Shown piece after piece: positions 8,725 through 19,190 of a DNA stretch of 33,381 bases (positions within the stretch are counted from its first letter, which is position 1; each line of letters begins with the position of its first letter). The notes under the pieces were generated by a model, which was not told the origin of the DNA, made no database searches, and saw only the letters and a program-made list of their open reading frames with translations. The stretch is from positions 1 to 33,381 of the forward strand of contig JAHEJT010000037.1 of NCBI GenBank assembly GCA_024638765.1, written 5' to 3'. The position numbers were made by a program, and so were the translations under genes. This stretch comes from Verrucomicrobiales bacterium. Its GTDB lineage: Bacteria > Verrucomicrobiota > Verrucomicrobiia > Verrucomicrobiales > DEV007.

Positions 8725-11700
8725 GTGATTCCCAAGATATTGATGCTCGGCTTGGCGCTCCTGGCGGGGACCGTCACTGTGTGGGGAGAGGTTTTCTCCC
8801 CGGCCGGGACTGGTCGCGTCGTCTTCAGCAGTCTGACCACTGCCGATGGGCTGCCGCCGGGGAAGGTCTCCTGCATGCTCCAGGACCAGCGGGGGTTTCT
8901 CTGGTTCGGGACCGAGGACGGCCTGGTGCGTTACGACGGGTACGAGATGCGCGTTTTTCGGCATGACCCGGAAGATCCTCAGTCGCTGAGCGGCGATGCC
9001 ATCGAGGTGCTTTACGAGGACAGCCGGGGCACCCTGTGGGTTGGCGTCGGCCGCGCGGGGCTGAACCGGTTCGATCCTTCCCGGGAAACCAACACCCGAT
9101 TCCGGCACGAAGACGGAAACGCCTCCAGCCTGCGCGCGGGCGCGGTGACGTCGGTCCTGGAAGACGACCGCGGTGAGATCTGGGTGGCGACCACCACCGG
9201 CATCGACCGCCTTGATCAGGAGTCCGGTTCATTTCATCACGTGGCTTATGGTTCCGGAGACGCGAAAGGCGTTGATCCGGGCAGCGTGCGCTTCCTTTTT
9301 CAGGATCGCAATCTTCGTTTGTGGGCGGGGACCGAGGGCCAGGGCCTGGGTCACATCGACATGCTCAGAGAAAAGTTTCTCTCCGTCTGGGATCCCGGTG
9401 TCGCGATTACCGCAATCACTCAAGACTCGAACGGGTTGCTCTGGATCGGCACTGCCGGTGACGGTCTGATTCGATTCGATCCGACCCGGGCGGAAGTGGT
9501 ACAGCAATTTCATCATGATCCTTCGGACCCGGGCAGTCTGGCGAGCCGCGATGTTCACTCGGTATTTGCCGACAGCAAGGGGGACATCTGGGCGGGGACC
9601 TTGCTGGGATTAAGCCGATTCGACGCGCGGGCCGGAAGATTCGTCAATTTCCGCAGTGACAGTCAGGATTCCACGAGTCTCGTTGGGGATCATGTCCTGG
9701 TGGTATACGAGGACCGCAAGCAGGTGCTCTGGGTGGGGAGCGCCAACGGCGGCGTCAGCCGGTTCGACTTAAACCAGTATTGGTTTCCCCACTTCCGCGC
9801 CCGCCCGGGAGCGGCCCCGTCGCTGAGTCACAATTCCGTATGGGGCGTTCACGAGGACAGCGAGGGCATGATCTGGTTGGGGACCGAGAGCGGCCTCAAT
9901 CGCTTTGATCCTGTGACGGGAGCCTTTTCTCATTACCGCCATGATCCATCGGATCCCTCCGGTCTGAGCAGCGATTACGCTTACGTGTTGCACGAGGATG
10001 GCGACAGGCGGTTGTGGGTTGGCACTCGCGGCGGAGGGCTCAACCGGCTGGATGCGGCGCGCCGGGAAATTTCGGTCTTTCGGAAGCGCGCCGGCGGAGC
10101 AGAGGGTGAGGGAATTCCTCATGATTCAGTGACTGCGCTATGGGAAGACCGGGAGGGGAATCTCTGGGTGGGGACGCATGGCGGCGGCATCTGCCGGTTT
10201 GACAAAACCCGCGAGGAGTTTCGGCAATACGGGCAGGCGGGGGAAAGCGGGCGAGAGGTCCCGGCGGCGACGCAATTTATTTCGGATATTCGGGAGGACG
10301 GCGCAGGAAGGCTTTGGGTCGGGACCGCAGCGGGTGGTCTATATGTGCTCAAACCGGAAAGCGATCAGTATGTATCTTACGAAGCCTTTGCGCGTCCCGG
10401 CCAGCGTCTTGCTTCCGATGCCGTCTCAGTGATTTACGAGGACACGGGTGGAGTGTTGTGGATTGGGACGCTGGGGGGCGGCTTGCACCGGTTCGATCCG
10501 GATTCCGGCGCCATGCAGATTTACGGAAAATCGAACATGGGCCTTCCGCACGCCGACGTGCACGGGATCGTCGGGGATGAACGGGGATATCTTTGGATAA
10601 GCACCGGGGGAGGTCTGGTGCGTTTCGACACCGGGTCGGCTTCCTTTCGCCGCTTCGGGGCCGATGACGGGTTGCAGTCCGATGTGTTTCACGCCAAGGC
10701 GTTTCATCGCACCAGGGAGGGGTATATCGTTTTCGGGGGCTCCAACGGTTTCAACTTTATCAACCCGCGCGAGCTTCCCCGGCCGCGACAGGCGCAGCGG
10801 CCGCTCCTGACGGGTTTGGAATTGTTCGGGGAGCGTGTCATTCCCTCTCCAGACGGCATCTTGAAACGTCCTCTCGCGCTGACCGAGGTGCTGCAACTTT
10901 CTTATGACGAGCAAAGCCGAATCTCCTTCAATTTTGCGACCCTGCATTACACCACTCCGCATCGCAGTCATTTCAGATTTCGGATGGAGGGACTGGAGAC
11001 GAGTTGGAATCTGGCGGGTGAAGAGCGTAAAGCGACTTACACCGCCGTGCCTCCCGGCAATTACACATTCATGGTCCAGGCGTCGCTGGATGGCCAGGAT
11101 TGGCTGCAAGACACGGCGCGGATTGCGGTGGAGATCACGCCGCCGTGGTATGAGGCCTGGTGGGCCAAGTTGGGACTCGGTGTGGTGGCGGCGGGATTGC
11201 TGTCCGGCGTGATTGGGCTGCGTGTCCGCGCCCAGGCCAGCAAGGCCAAGAACCAGCGCGAGCGTTTGGAGATGGAGCGCAACAAGGCGGAAGCCGCCCT
11301 CGCGCGCCAGTTGCAACACGTCATGCTCCTCGAGCGCACCACCCAGGAGTTCCGGCAGAATCTCACCGCGAAACAGGTTTTCGAAACGGCGGTTAGTCAA
11401 TTGGGGGAACACTTTGAAGTCGATCGCTGTCACATCCTCCGGTATTCGTCAGAGCCGGAGGAACAGTTGCTGCTGGCTGCAGAGTTCGCTTCGGAGTTTC
11501 TCACGCCGATGGAGGGTGACGAATTACCGTGTGAGGGAATTCCGTTCGTGGAGCGTGTGCTCGCTTTTGACAGGGTGGTGGTTTCGGAAGACGCCAATAC
11601 CGATCCGCAACTGGCCTCCGTGCGGGATCTGATGAAGCTCCTGGGGACCGGTGCGCTAGCGGCGGTGCGGACCTCGTTCATGGATCAGGCCAACGGCATG

Positions 11701-13209
11701 ATCCTCTTGCACCGCAGTCCGGGAAAGCGCCTCTGGGAGCGTGATGAGCTGCAGCTCTTGGAATCCGTGGCTGCCCAGGTGGGGATTGCCATTGCGCAGA
11801 TGGAATTGGCGCGGCGCGAAGAAGAGCAACGCCAGGAGCTGGAAGTGGCCAAGGGCACCGCGGAGTCCGCCAACCAGGCGAAAAGCGATTTTCTTGCAAA
11901 AATGACCCACGAGTTGCGGACGCCTCTGCATGCAGTCATCGGATTTTCGCAAATGATCAGTGAGGATACCTCCACCACTCACAAGCAGCGAGAACTCCTG
12001 GATATCATTAATTCCAGCGGCGAGCACCTGCTCGACATCATCAACGACGTCCTCGAGATGTCGAAGATCGAGGCGGGGCACGTGGAACTCGTTCCCGAGC
12101 GATTCGATCTGCAGCGATTGCTGAAGTCGGTCCACCAGATGCTGGCGGCGAGGATCAAATCGGAATGGCTGGATTTCCGCTTTGTGGAGGAAGGTCCTCT
12201 CCCCAAGTGGGTGGTGACGGATAAGGGCAAGCTGAGGCAGATCTTGATCAATATCCTGGGGAACGCCGCGAAGTTCACAGAAAAAGGGCACATCACTCTC
12301 AAGGTCTGGACCGCACAGGAGAGGGATGGGGATCGGAGGAAAGGCGGAAAAGCCAAGCTCATGTTCGAAATCCAGGACACCGGCGCCGGGATCGCGGAAG
12401 CGGAGTTGTCTACTCTCTTCGATGAGTTCGCCCAGACTGAAGCCGGACGCAAATCGCACCAGGGAACGGGCCTGGGTCTCGCTATTACGCGAAATTTTGT
12501 CGAACTTCTGGGCGGAGAAATCAGCGCGGATAGTACTTTGGGCAAAGGAACCGTATTCCGGTTCCATGTCTTATGTGAGGCTGCTTTCGGCGGTGAACTT
12601 GCCGAAGGGGAATCTCAACCGGAGTCCGGGAAAGCGCCGGCGTACCAAGAGCCAGGGGATGTTCCGATCGGAGCGGGAAGCACAGAAACTGAAGCCGGCG
12701 AAGGAACGGAATCCAAAGAGGTCTCCGCGATCGGAATCCGCCTGGCTCCGGACCAGGATGAAGTAAGGGTCCTGATTGCCGAGGACCAGCCGGTAAACCG
12801 TTTGCTGGCGGTCAAAATTCTGAGGGCTGCGGGATTTCAAATGGAAGAGGCGGAGAACGGGCAAGTGGCGGTCGAAAAGTGGCGGACCTGGCGCCCGCAG
12901 CTCATCCTGATGGACGAAGACATGCCTATCATGCGGGGGATGGAAGCTACCAAGGCCATTCTCGAAGAAGCCGGCGACGATCCTCCCGTGATCATCTCAT
13001 TGACCGCTTATGCACTCGACGACACGCGCCTGGCTTCGTTGCGAGCCGGATGCAGGGATTTCCTGTCAAAGCCATTTAAGAATATTGATTTGCTCAAGAT
13101 CATCGCCAAGCATCTCGAGGTCCGTTATGTCCGGGGGGAAGACGGTGCAGAAGAGGTGACGTTTTCAAGGGAGGATGATTCCGAAAAGGCCGCCGGGCAT
13201 CCCGCGTGA
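8725..13209 (+). CDS. Hybrid two-component sensor: periplasmic propeller, Y_Y_Y, GAF, HisKA, HATPase, receiver
   Basis: The product has 1494 residues from a GTG at 8725; an ATG six codons later also works. After a signal peptide there are many ~45-residue propeller repeats ending in motifs such as LWVGTRGGGLNRLD up to about residue 670. A Y_Y_Y domain (~725-808) is followed by a membrane helix (~815-832), a GAF domain (~870-1025), and HisKA with MTHELRTPLHAVIGFSQM (H1062). The HATPase_c domain (~1165-1280) contains ILINILGNAAKFTEKG and GTGLGLAITRNFVELLGG. The receiver domain has VLIAEDQPVNR and LILMDEDMP (D1397). It resembles the one-protein glycan sensors of Bacteroidetes but has no DNA-binding output, so a separate partner must carry the signal. 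Confidence 0.95.
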   Translation: MIPKILMLGLALLAGTVTVWGEVFSPAGTGRVVFSSLTTADGLPPGKVSCMLQDQRGFLWFGTEDGLVRYDGYEMRVFRHDPEDPQSLSGDAIEVLYEDSRGTLWVGVGRAGLNRFDPSRETNTRFRHEDGNASSLRAGAVTSVLEDDRGEIWVATTTGIDRLDQESGSFHHVAYGSGDAKGVDPGSVRFLFQDRNLRLWAGTEGQGLGHIDMLREKFLSVWDPGVAITAITQDSNGLLWIGTAGDGLIRFDPTRAEVVQQFHHDPSDPGSLASRDVHSVFADSKGDIWAGTLLGLSRFDARAGRFVNFRSDSQDSTSLVGDHVLVVYEDRKQVLWVGSANGGVSRFDLNQYWFPHFRARPGAAPSLSHNSVWGVHEDSEGMIWLGTESGLNRFDPVTGAFSHYRHDPSDPSGLSSDYAYVLHEDGDRRLWVGTRGGGLNRLDAARREISVFRKRAGGAEGEGIPHDSVTALWEDREGNLWVGTHGGGICRFDKTREEFRQYGQAGESGREVPAATQFISDIREDGAGRLWVGTAAGGLYVLKPESDQYVSYEAFARPGQRLASDAVSVIYEDTGGVLWIGTLGGGLHRFDPDSGAMQIYGKSNMGLPHADVHGIVGDERGYLWISTGGGLVRFDTGSASFRRFGADDGLQSDVFHAKAFHRTREGYIVFGGSNGFNFINPRELPRPRQAQRPLLTGLELFGERVIPSPDGILKRPLALTEVLQLSYDEQSRISFNFATLHYTTPHRSHFRFRMEGLETSWNLAGEERKATYTAVPPGNYTFMVQASLDGQDWLQDTARIAVEITPPWYEAWWAKLGLGVVAAGLLSGVIGLRVRAQASKAKNQRERLEMERNKAEAALARQLQHVMLLERTTQEFRQNLTAKQVFETAVSQLGEHFEVDRCHILRYSSEPEEQLLLAAEFASEFLTPMEGDELPCEGIPFVERVLAFDRVVVSEDANTDPQLASVRDLMKLLGTGALAAVRTSFMDQANGMILLHRSPGKRLWERDELQLLESVAAQVGIAIAQMELARREEEQRQELEVAKGTAESANQAKSDFLAKMTHELRTPLHAVIGFSQMISEDTSTTHKQRELLDIINSSGEHLLDIINDVLEMSKIEAGHVELVPERFDLQRLLKSVHQMLAARIKSEWLDFRFVEEGPLPKWVVTDKGKLRQILINILGNAAKFTEKGHITLKVWTAQERDGDRRKGGKAKLMFEIQDTGAGIAEAELSTLFDEFAQTEAGRKSHQGTGLGLAITRNFVELLGGEISADSTLGKGTVFRFHVLCEAAFGGELAEGESQPESGKAPAYQEPGDVPIGAGSTETEAGEGTESKEVSAIGIRLAPDQDEVRVLIAEDQPVNRLLAVKILRAAGFQMEEAENGQVAVEKWRTWRPQLILMDEDMPIMRGMEATKAILEEAGDDPPVIISLTAYALDDTRLASLRAGCRDFLSKPFKNIDLLKIIAKHLEVRYVRGEDGAEEVTFSREDDSEKAAGHPA

Positions 13210-13298
13210 GGGGAGCCGGCTGCGCCGGTGTGAATGGTTATCCGTTAATCGTTATCAGGGGGAAACCGCGAATGGACGCGAATTAGGAAAAAGGTTTC

Positions 13299-13432
13299 TA
13301 GAAGCTATCCCAAAAAACAAATTCCCCTCACCCTAACCCTCTCCCCGTGGGAGAGGGGATTGGAAAAACAGGCTTTTCGAAATGATGAACGCAAATGAAT
13401 CATCGAGGGAATTTATATTGGGATAGCTTCTA
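13299..13432. mobile_element. 134-bp MITE-like element with 15-bp perfect terminal inverted repeats
   Basis: TAGAAGCTATCCCAA at 13299-13313 is repeated exactly inverted at 13418-13432. Inside is a second palindrome built on CCTCTCCCC and GGGAGAGG within a CCCTCACCCTAACCCTCTCC stretch, which I recognise as a widespread intergenic repeat. The ends begin and finish with TA, compatible with insertion at a TA dinucleotide by an IS630/mariner-like transposase. No transposase is encoded here, so it would move in trans. Confidence 0.65.
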
Positions 13433-13545
13433 ATAGCAGGACGATGAAGGTGGGGCGACGCGTCCCGCGGAGCCGGCCGGAAGCTTGCGGATGCTGGATG
13501 CTGCGCCGGTGTCGACGGTTCATGGGATGTGTCCGTTCTAATTTT

Positions 13546-13755
13546 GTCATCCCGAGCGGAGTCGAGGGATCTCACGGTTCTTCACTGGGGTGCGCCTGGC
13601 GGACAGTGTGCGTATCTTTTAATGTATTCGTCTGATATCTGGCAATAGAAGCCATTAGGCATATTGAGAGATTTGCCCTTCGAGCTCTGCAGTCAGGCTG
13701 CGCCTTCAAGGATGCCACTCCGTGGCGTAGCAGTCTCGACTTCGCTCGGGATGAC
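13546..13755. repeat. Inverted pair of GTCATCCCGAGCGNAGTCGAG repeats
   Basis: A 21-base unit at 13546-13566 is repeated inverted at 13735-13755 with 20 of 21 bases matching. This unit is familiar from intergenic DNA of many environmental bacteria. The ~170 bases between them also contain GCCACTCCGTGGC near 13714. There is no coding evidence. With the neighbouring 134-bp element it fills most of the 693-bp gap between the kinase and the ThuA gene. Confidence 0.6.
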
Positions 13756-13902
13756 AAGGGGGAGGTAATGGGTGGCATCGAGCAGCCACCGTGGATGGTG
13801 GGTGCTGCGCGGATTCGAGCTGACATGCCTTTTGGGGAATCGGCGTTTCGCGTTTGACCCTGGGTCGGCCCCGGTGTTTTCCTGTGGGAGATTTTTACCG
13901 GC

Positions 13903-16900
13903 ATGAAACACCTTGTTCTTACGCTCCTTATTTTCTGCGCAACCGCCCGTGCTGCCGCGGCGGCACCGTTGCAATGGGTCACCTACGACGGATACGACTT
14001 GCCCGGGTATGGCCGGCACATCGTCCTGATCAGCGGCGACGAGGAATACCGTTCCGAAGAAGCTCTCTCGCAACTCGGGAAAATCCTGGCGACCCATCAC
14101 GGGTTTAAGTGCACCGTCCTCTTCGCCCAGGATCCCGCGATGCCTGGAGTCATCAATCCGAATTACCGCAACAATATTCCGGGGCTGAAAGCATTGCGAG
14201 AGGCCGATCTCATGATCATGGCGACACGCTTCCGCGAGTTGCCGGACGACCAGATGCGCGAGATCAATCACTACCTGTTGTCGGGCCGGCCCGTGGTGGG
14301 TTTGCGCACGGCGAATCACGGATTCCGGTTTCCCGGGGATTCGAAGTGGGCGCATTACGCCTTCAAGTACGACGGACCCAAGAAAACCTGGCAGCAGGGG
14401 TTCGGGCAGCGGGTGCTGGGGAGTTATTTTTTCAGTCATCACGGCTGGCATGGGCGCGAGAGTACCCGGGGGTTGATTGCTCCCGGCGCTGAGAAGCATC
14501 CGATCGTCAATGGGATTGCCGATGGTGATATCTGGGGAGCCAGCGACGTTTACGGAGTGAAGACCCCGCTGCCGGAGGACGGCGAAGTCCTCTTCCTCGG
14601 CCAGGTCCTGGAGGGATTGGATCCGGAAGATGCGCCCCTGGGACCGGGTCCCTATGAAAAGGCTCCGGATTACGTGAAAGCAGGGGGCAATGATAAGAAC
14701 GATCCCATGATGCCGGTGGCCTGGACGAAATCGTATCGGCTTCCCGGCGGTGTGAAGGGCCGAGCTTTTTCCACCACCATGGGCGCGTCTGTCGATTTGA
14801 AGTCCGAGGGCACGCGACGCATGATCGTAAACGGCGTTTACTGGTGCCTCGGCCTCGATGTGCCCGAGGAAGGAACCGCAGTGGAATTGGTGGGCGATTT
14901 CGATCCGACGATGTTCGGCACGGAAAAAGGCGATTACTGGGAGAAGCGCGGACTGAAGGTGGCGGATTTCGCCATGAAGATTGAGGTGGAAGACCCTTAC
15001 CTCGAGAAGAAGCCGCAGTATCCCTATCTCGATGTCACCCAGGGGCGCGAGGGATACGAATTCGAAGGCCACCCGCGCAATCGCTTCCGGCTCTACGATT
15101 TTTACGCGCGCCAGGCGGATCATTATCTCGACCGGCCCGAACGACCGGAAATCCTTCCCGAGTATCCGGGACTGGACGGCGGCGCCTTCGGGCACTGGGG
15201 GCGCTTTCACAAGAACGGATACCGCGATCGCCGCGCGAATCTCATGCGGATGGATTCGGTGTTTTCCGGCATTCTCCGGATCGAAGGCGACCGCAAGTCC
15301 CCGGCGACCCCCCGGGCGATCGCCCTGCATCTCGGCGAGCGCGGCCGGCTGTCGGCTTCGTTCGACACGGAAACCCTTCGATTCGCCCATCTCTGGCGCG
15401 GCGGATTCATTTCTTTTTTTCCCAATCGCTGGGGAATCGGGGGCGGAATCCAAAGCGATGGTGCACTCGTGCTCGAGTCACCCCAGGTGACGGGTTGGTC
15501 GCAGGACGGCAACTTTCCAAAAGCGTTTCCGGAAGGCGCGGCCGAGTATCACGGGCATTATCGCCACGGGAAGCGGGCGATACTCCATTACACGGCGCAC
15601 GGACTGGAAATGCTGGATTCATTCTGGGCGATTCCGTCGCCGGGAGGGGAAGTCGTTAGCCGCACGATCGAGTTTCGGGGCAAGGCGCGCGCGCAACACC
15701 TCCTGTTGTTTCCCGCGCTCGTGGGCGGATTCGAACACAAGGCGGAGGTTTCTTCCCGGGTATCCGCGTCGGCCTGGTCGGTGATAAGGGTCGAGAAGAA
15801 GGATCGTGGTTTCTTTGCCGCCGCGGAAACGAGCGCTTTCAATGGAGCGGCGCGATTTGTGTCCGCGAAATCCGGCGAGAGGTCTTTGAAATTAACGGAC
15901 ATTTCTCCCGGAGATCGCATTCATGTCCTCTATTGGTCCGGACCAAAAAAGCGGCTTGATCCGGCGCTCAAATCGATGAGACCGGATTTCGCGCAGGTGG
16001 AACTTGAGCCGCTGACCGGAGGGGGGCCCGCGAAGTGGGATAGGAGGGTGCGCGTCACCGGTAAACCCGGCAAGGAAGCGAGTGGTCCTTACGTCATCGA
16101 TCGTATCCCGGTGCCCTGGCCGAATCCGTTCGGCGCAGTAATGCTGATCGGGGGGCACGATTTTTTCTCCAATGGGGACGCCGCGGTCTGCACGATGATG
16201 GGTGATGTCTGGCGAGTCCGGGGCCTCGATCGGGATTTGAAGGAGGTCACCTGGCAGCGGATTGCCACCGGGCTCAACCAGGCCCTGGGGTTGTCTATCG
16301 TCGACGACACGATCTACGTCCTGGGCCGGGACCGGATCAACCGATTGCACGATCTCAACGGAGACGGCGAGATCGATCATTACGAGAATTTCTCCGATGC
16401 ATTCGAGACTTCGGCGGGCGGGCACGATTTCTATACGGGGTTGCAGCGCGATGGTGACGGGCATTGGTATTTTGCGGCGGCGGGACGCGTGGTGCGGGTT
16501 TCTCCGGACGGCAAGACTTCGGTCGATATTGCGACGGGATTGCGCAACACCAACGGGATCGGGGTAAACGCAGAGGGCGTCGTGGTGACGAACACGAACG
16601 AAGGCGACTGGACTCCGACCAACATGGTCCTGGAAGTGCGGGAGGGGGATTTTTACGGGCGCAAGGCCGCGGCGGATCAGGAGATCGATCCGGCCATGGT
16701 TTACCTGCCGCGCGGAATTGACAACTCGGCGGGCGGTCAATCGTTTGTCGACAGCGAGCGATGGGGACCGCTCGAGGGACAGCTGCTGACATTTTCTTAC
16801 GGCGCCGGGACTTGGTACATGGTAGTGCGGAGCGAGACCGGGGGAAGGACCCAGGGTGCGGTGGTGCCGCTGCCTGGTGATTTTGAATCCGGCGCGCATC

Positions 16901-17868
16901 GAGGACGATTCAATCCAGTGGACGGCCAGCTTTACATCAGCGGCGCCGGTGGCTGGGGCAACTACGCGCTCGCACAGGGGAGCTTCGATCGCGTCCGCTA
17001 CACGGGTGGCAAGGTGCATCTGCCGATCGGATGGAAAGCGCATGCCAACGGGATCGTGGTGCGTTTCGCAGTGCCGCTGCATCCCGGCGTGGCACAAGCC
17101 GCCGATAAAGGCGCGGTTTCAGGGTGGCTTTGTCAGCAATGGAATTACGAGTATTCGGCGGGATATGGATCGGCGGAATACTCGATCCGCAGGCCATCGA
17201 AGAACGGCCATGACGTGGTGCCGGTGCGGTCGGTGTCACTGCTCGAAGACGGCCGCAGTGTGTTCGTGGAGATCCCGGACCTGTTGCCCGCGATGCAGAC
17301 CCAATTTTATGCGCGGCTCGTGGATTTCGATGGGGAAGAATTTGTGCTCGATATGTATCCGACGCTCCTGCGCCTGGCGGACCCTTTCGGGGAGTGGCCG
17401 CGGTATGCCCGCGTTGATCCGGGCAAACCGTCGGAGCTGACGTTGCGCATTCGCCGGGCGAGTTCGAAGAAGGTGGCCGCGACCAAAGGAGAGCCGGGGC
17501 GATTGATCGAGATTCCCACGGCGCCCGGGCTGCAATTTGAGGTCAAGGAATTCACGGTCGCGGCAGGTGAGCGCATTTCCCTGAAACTGGACAATATCGA
17601 TACCCTGCCGCACAACCTGGTGATCGTGAAGCCGGGCACGGAAGAAGCGGTGGGAGCACTGGCGAACGCCATGCTTTCGGATCCGACCGCTTTTGAAAGG
17701 CATTACGTGCCGGATTCGCCGGACGTCCTCGTGTCCACCAGTTTGCTCGATCCCCAGCGGGACGAGACCATTCATTTCAACGCGCCGGAGGAACTGGGAG
17801 TCTATCCTTACCTCTGTACTTTCCCGGGGCACTGGATGATCATGCGCGGGCGAATGGTGGTGGAGTAG
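13903..17868 (+). CDS. Secreted ThuA-domain protein with beta-propeller and C-terminal cupredoxin
   Basis: The product has 1321 residues. A signal peptide (MKHLVLTLLIFCATARA) leads into a ThuA-like glutamine-amidotransferase-fold domain (~20-330; HIVLISGDEEYRSEEALSQL, then VGLRTANHGF). A middle region (~340-690) resembles carbohydrate-related modules of PVC secreted proteins. A sugar-dehydrogenase-like propeller (~715-1060) follows, with an EF-hand-like loop DLNGDGEIDHYE. The last ~120 residues are a plastocyanin/azurin-type domain with copper ligands in LPHNLVIV and in YLCTFPGHWMIM (Cys, His, Met). ThuA proteins are linked to sugar use, so this is probably a periplasmic or extracellular redox enzyme of sugar or glycan metabolism. 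Confidence 0.85.
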   Translation: MKHLVLTLLIFCATARAAAAAPLQWVTYDGYDLPGYGRHIVLISGDEEYRSEEALSQLGKILATHHGFKCTVLFAQDPAMPGVINPNYRNNIPGLKALREADLMIMATRFRELPDDQMREINHYLLSGRPVVGLRTANHGFRFPGDSKWAHYAFKYDGPKKTWQQGFGQRVLGSYFFSHHGWHGRESTRGLIAPGAEKHPIVNGIADGDIWGASDVYGVKTPLPEDGEVLFLGQVLEGLDPEDAPLGPGPYEKAPDYVKAGGNDKNDPMMPVAWTKSYRLPGGVKGRAFSTTMGASVDLKSEGTRRMIVNGVYWCLGLDVPEEGTAVELVGDFDPTMFGTEKGDYWEKRGLKVADFAMKIEVEDPYLEKKPQYPYLDVTQGREGYEFEGHPRNRFRLYDFYARQADHYLDRPERPEILPEYPGLDGGAFGHWGRFHKNGYRDRRANLMRMDSVFSGILRIEGDRKSPATPRAIALHLGERGRLSASFDTETLRFAHLWRGGFISFFPNRWGIGGGIQSDGALVLESPQVTGWSQDGNFPKAFPEGAAEYHGHYRHGKRAILHYTAHGLEMLDSFWAIPSPGGEVVSRTIEFRGKARAQHLLLFPALVGGFEHKAEVSSRVSASAWSVIRVEKKDRGFFAAAETSAFNGAARFVSAKSGERSLKLTDISPGDRIHVLYWSGPKKRLDPALKSMRPDFAQVELEPLTGGGPAKWDRRVRVTGKPGKEASGPYVIDRIPVPWPNPFGAVMLIGGHDFFSNGDAAVCTMMGDVWRVRGLDRDLKEVTWQRIATGLNQALGLSIVDDTIYVLGRDRINRLHDLNGDGEIDHYENFSDAFETSAGGHDFYTGLQRDGDGHWYFAAAGRVVRVSPDGKTSVDIATGLRNTNGIGVNAEGVVVTNTNEGDWTPTNMVLEVREGDFYGRKAAADQEIDPAMVYLPRGIDNSAGGQSFVDSERWGPLEGQLLTFSYGAGTWYMVVRSETGGRTQGAVVPLPGDFESGAHRGRFNPVDGQLYISGAGGWGNYALAQGSFDRVRYTGGKVHLPIGWKAHANGIVVRFAVPLHPGVAQAADKGAVSGWLCQQWNYEYSAGYGSAEYSIRRPSKNGHDVVPVRSVSLLEDGRSVFVEIPDLLPAMQTQFYARLVDFDGEEFVLDMYPTLLRLADPFGEWPRYARVDPGKPSELTLRIRRASSKKVAATKGEPGRLIEIPTAPGLQFEVKEFTVAAGERISLKLDNIDTLPHNLVIVKPGTEEAVGALANAMLSDPTAFERHYVPDSPDVLVSTSLLDPQRDETIHFNAPEELGVYPYLCTFPGHWMIMRGRMVVE

Positions 17869-17954
17869 CTGAGCTAATTCGTTCGCAAGCAAGAGGCCTG
17901 ACAAGAGGTCTCCGTTCTTGACCTGGCGAGCGGACATCTTTAGCCTTAAAGCCG

Positions 17955-19190
17955 ATGCCACGAGTGTGGGAGAGGCTGCGGCTGAAGTGGTTCATGGCCA
18001 CGCGGGGGTTGGATTACGCGGCGGATTTCAACGAAATCCTTTACCGCATTTATCTCAATCATCAGAAGATCATTCATTACCGGGACGGGAGGCCGGTGTA
18101 TTCGCTGTCGACCCCCGCGCTTTATTCGAAACCGGCGGCCAATTTTCTTTCGCGCACTCTATACCGGACGATCCAAAACCGGAATCTTCCGAACCTGATG
18201 AGCCTCGCGGTCAACGATGCCTGTGACGCGGGGTGCGAGCACTGCAGTTTTTTCGCAGGCGTGGAAGAGAAAGAGAGAGCGATACTCAGTCTCGACGAGG
18301 CTCGCGGGGTGATTGCTGACGGCCAGGACTTGGGAGTTTCCGTGATCAATTTCGTGGGAGGTGAACCGCTGCTGCGGGAGGATCTTCCGGAACTGATTCG
18401 CGCGGTCGACAAGGATCTCTCCACGACGGTCCTCTTCACCAACGGCTCGCAACTCGAGGCACGGGCGCCGGAACTGCGCCGGGCGGGGCTCGACAGCGTT
18501 TACATGAGTATCGATGCTTCCGACGAAGGACGGCACGACGCGTTTCGCCGCGCGCCGGGTCTTTTTGAGAAGGCGCTGCGGGGAGTGGAAACCGCTGTCC
18601 GGGCGGGATTCAGTACTGGATTCTCCGTGACCATGACCCCGGAATCGTGGCGGCAGGGGGAACTGGGAAAGATTATCGAAGTCGCCCGGGAAGCCGGGGT
18701 CCACGAGGTCCTTGTCTTCGATGCGCTGCCCACGGGCCGATATAAGGATCGCGAAGACCTTGTCGATAACGGCGAGTGGGTAGAGGAAATGATGCGATCC
18801 GTCGAAGGATTCAACCGGGATCGTGATTATCCCGGAATCGTGTTCTTTGCGTACATGACGAGTTACCGCAGCGTGGGATGTTCCTGCGGCACAAGTTATT
18901 TTTATGTCTCCCCTTACGGCGATATCATGTCGTGCGACTTCAATCATGCGAAATTCGGGAATGCGCTGGAAGAGCCCCTCTGGAAGATCTGGGAGCGTCT
19001 CAGCACCAGCCCCGGGTTCTGCCAGGCGAAGTGGGGAGGATGTAAGATCAAGGACTCCGAATCGCGAAAGATGCAGCAAGTCGCTGCCGGTCCGGGGGAC
19101 GAATGCTGCCTCGGGATGGAAAATGCCGAAAGTATTCTGGAACCGGCTGCGATTGGGCGCGGAAAGGCGGCCGCGGGAGAACAAGCATGA
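17955..19190 (+). CDS. Radical SAM enzyme with SPASM-like C-terminus
   Basis: The product has 411 residues. The radical SAM cluster motif is CDAGCEHC (C90, C94, C97), followed by the SAM-contact motif FVGGEPLL (GGEP at 135-138). The C-terminal part has further cysteines (VGCSCGTSYFYVSPYGDIMSC, CCLGME) typical of SPASM/twitch auxiliary iron-sulfur clusters, seen in peptide-modifying and other radical SAM enzymes. The substrate is unknown, and no precursor peptide is evident next to it. Its stop overlaps the start of the following membrane-protein gene by four bases (ATGA), so the two are translationally coupled and probably act together, perhaps on a lipid or membrane substrate. Confidence 0.88.
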   Translation: MPRVWERLRLKWFMATRGLDYAADFNEILYRIYLNHQKIIHYRDGRPVYSLSTPALYSKPAANFLSRTLYRTIQNRNLPNLMSLAVNDACDAGCEHCSFFAGVEEKERAILSLDEARGVIADGQDLGVSVINFVGGEPLLREDLPELIRAVDKDLSTTVLFTNGSQLEARAPELRRAGLDSVYMSIDASDEGRHDAFRRAPGLFEKALRGVETAVRAGFSTGFSVTMTPESWRQGELGKIIEVAREAGVHEVLVFDALPTGRYKDREDLVDNGEWVEEMMRSVEGFNRDRDYPGIVFFAYMTSYRSVGCSCGTSYFYVSPYGDIMSCDFNHAKFGNALEEPLWKIWERLSTSPGFCQAKWGGCKIKDSESRKMQQVAAGPGDECCLGMENAESILEPAAIGRGKAAAGEQA

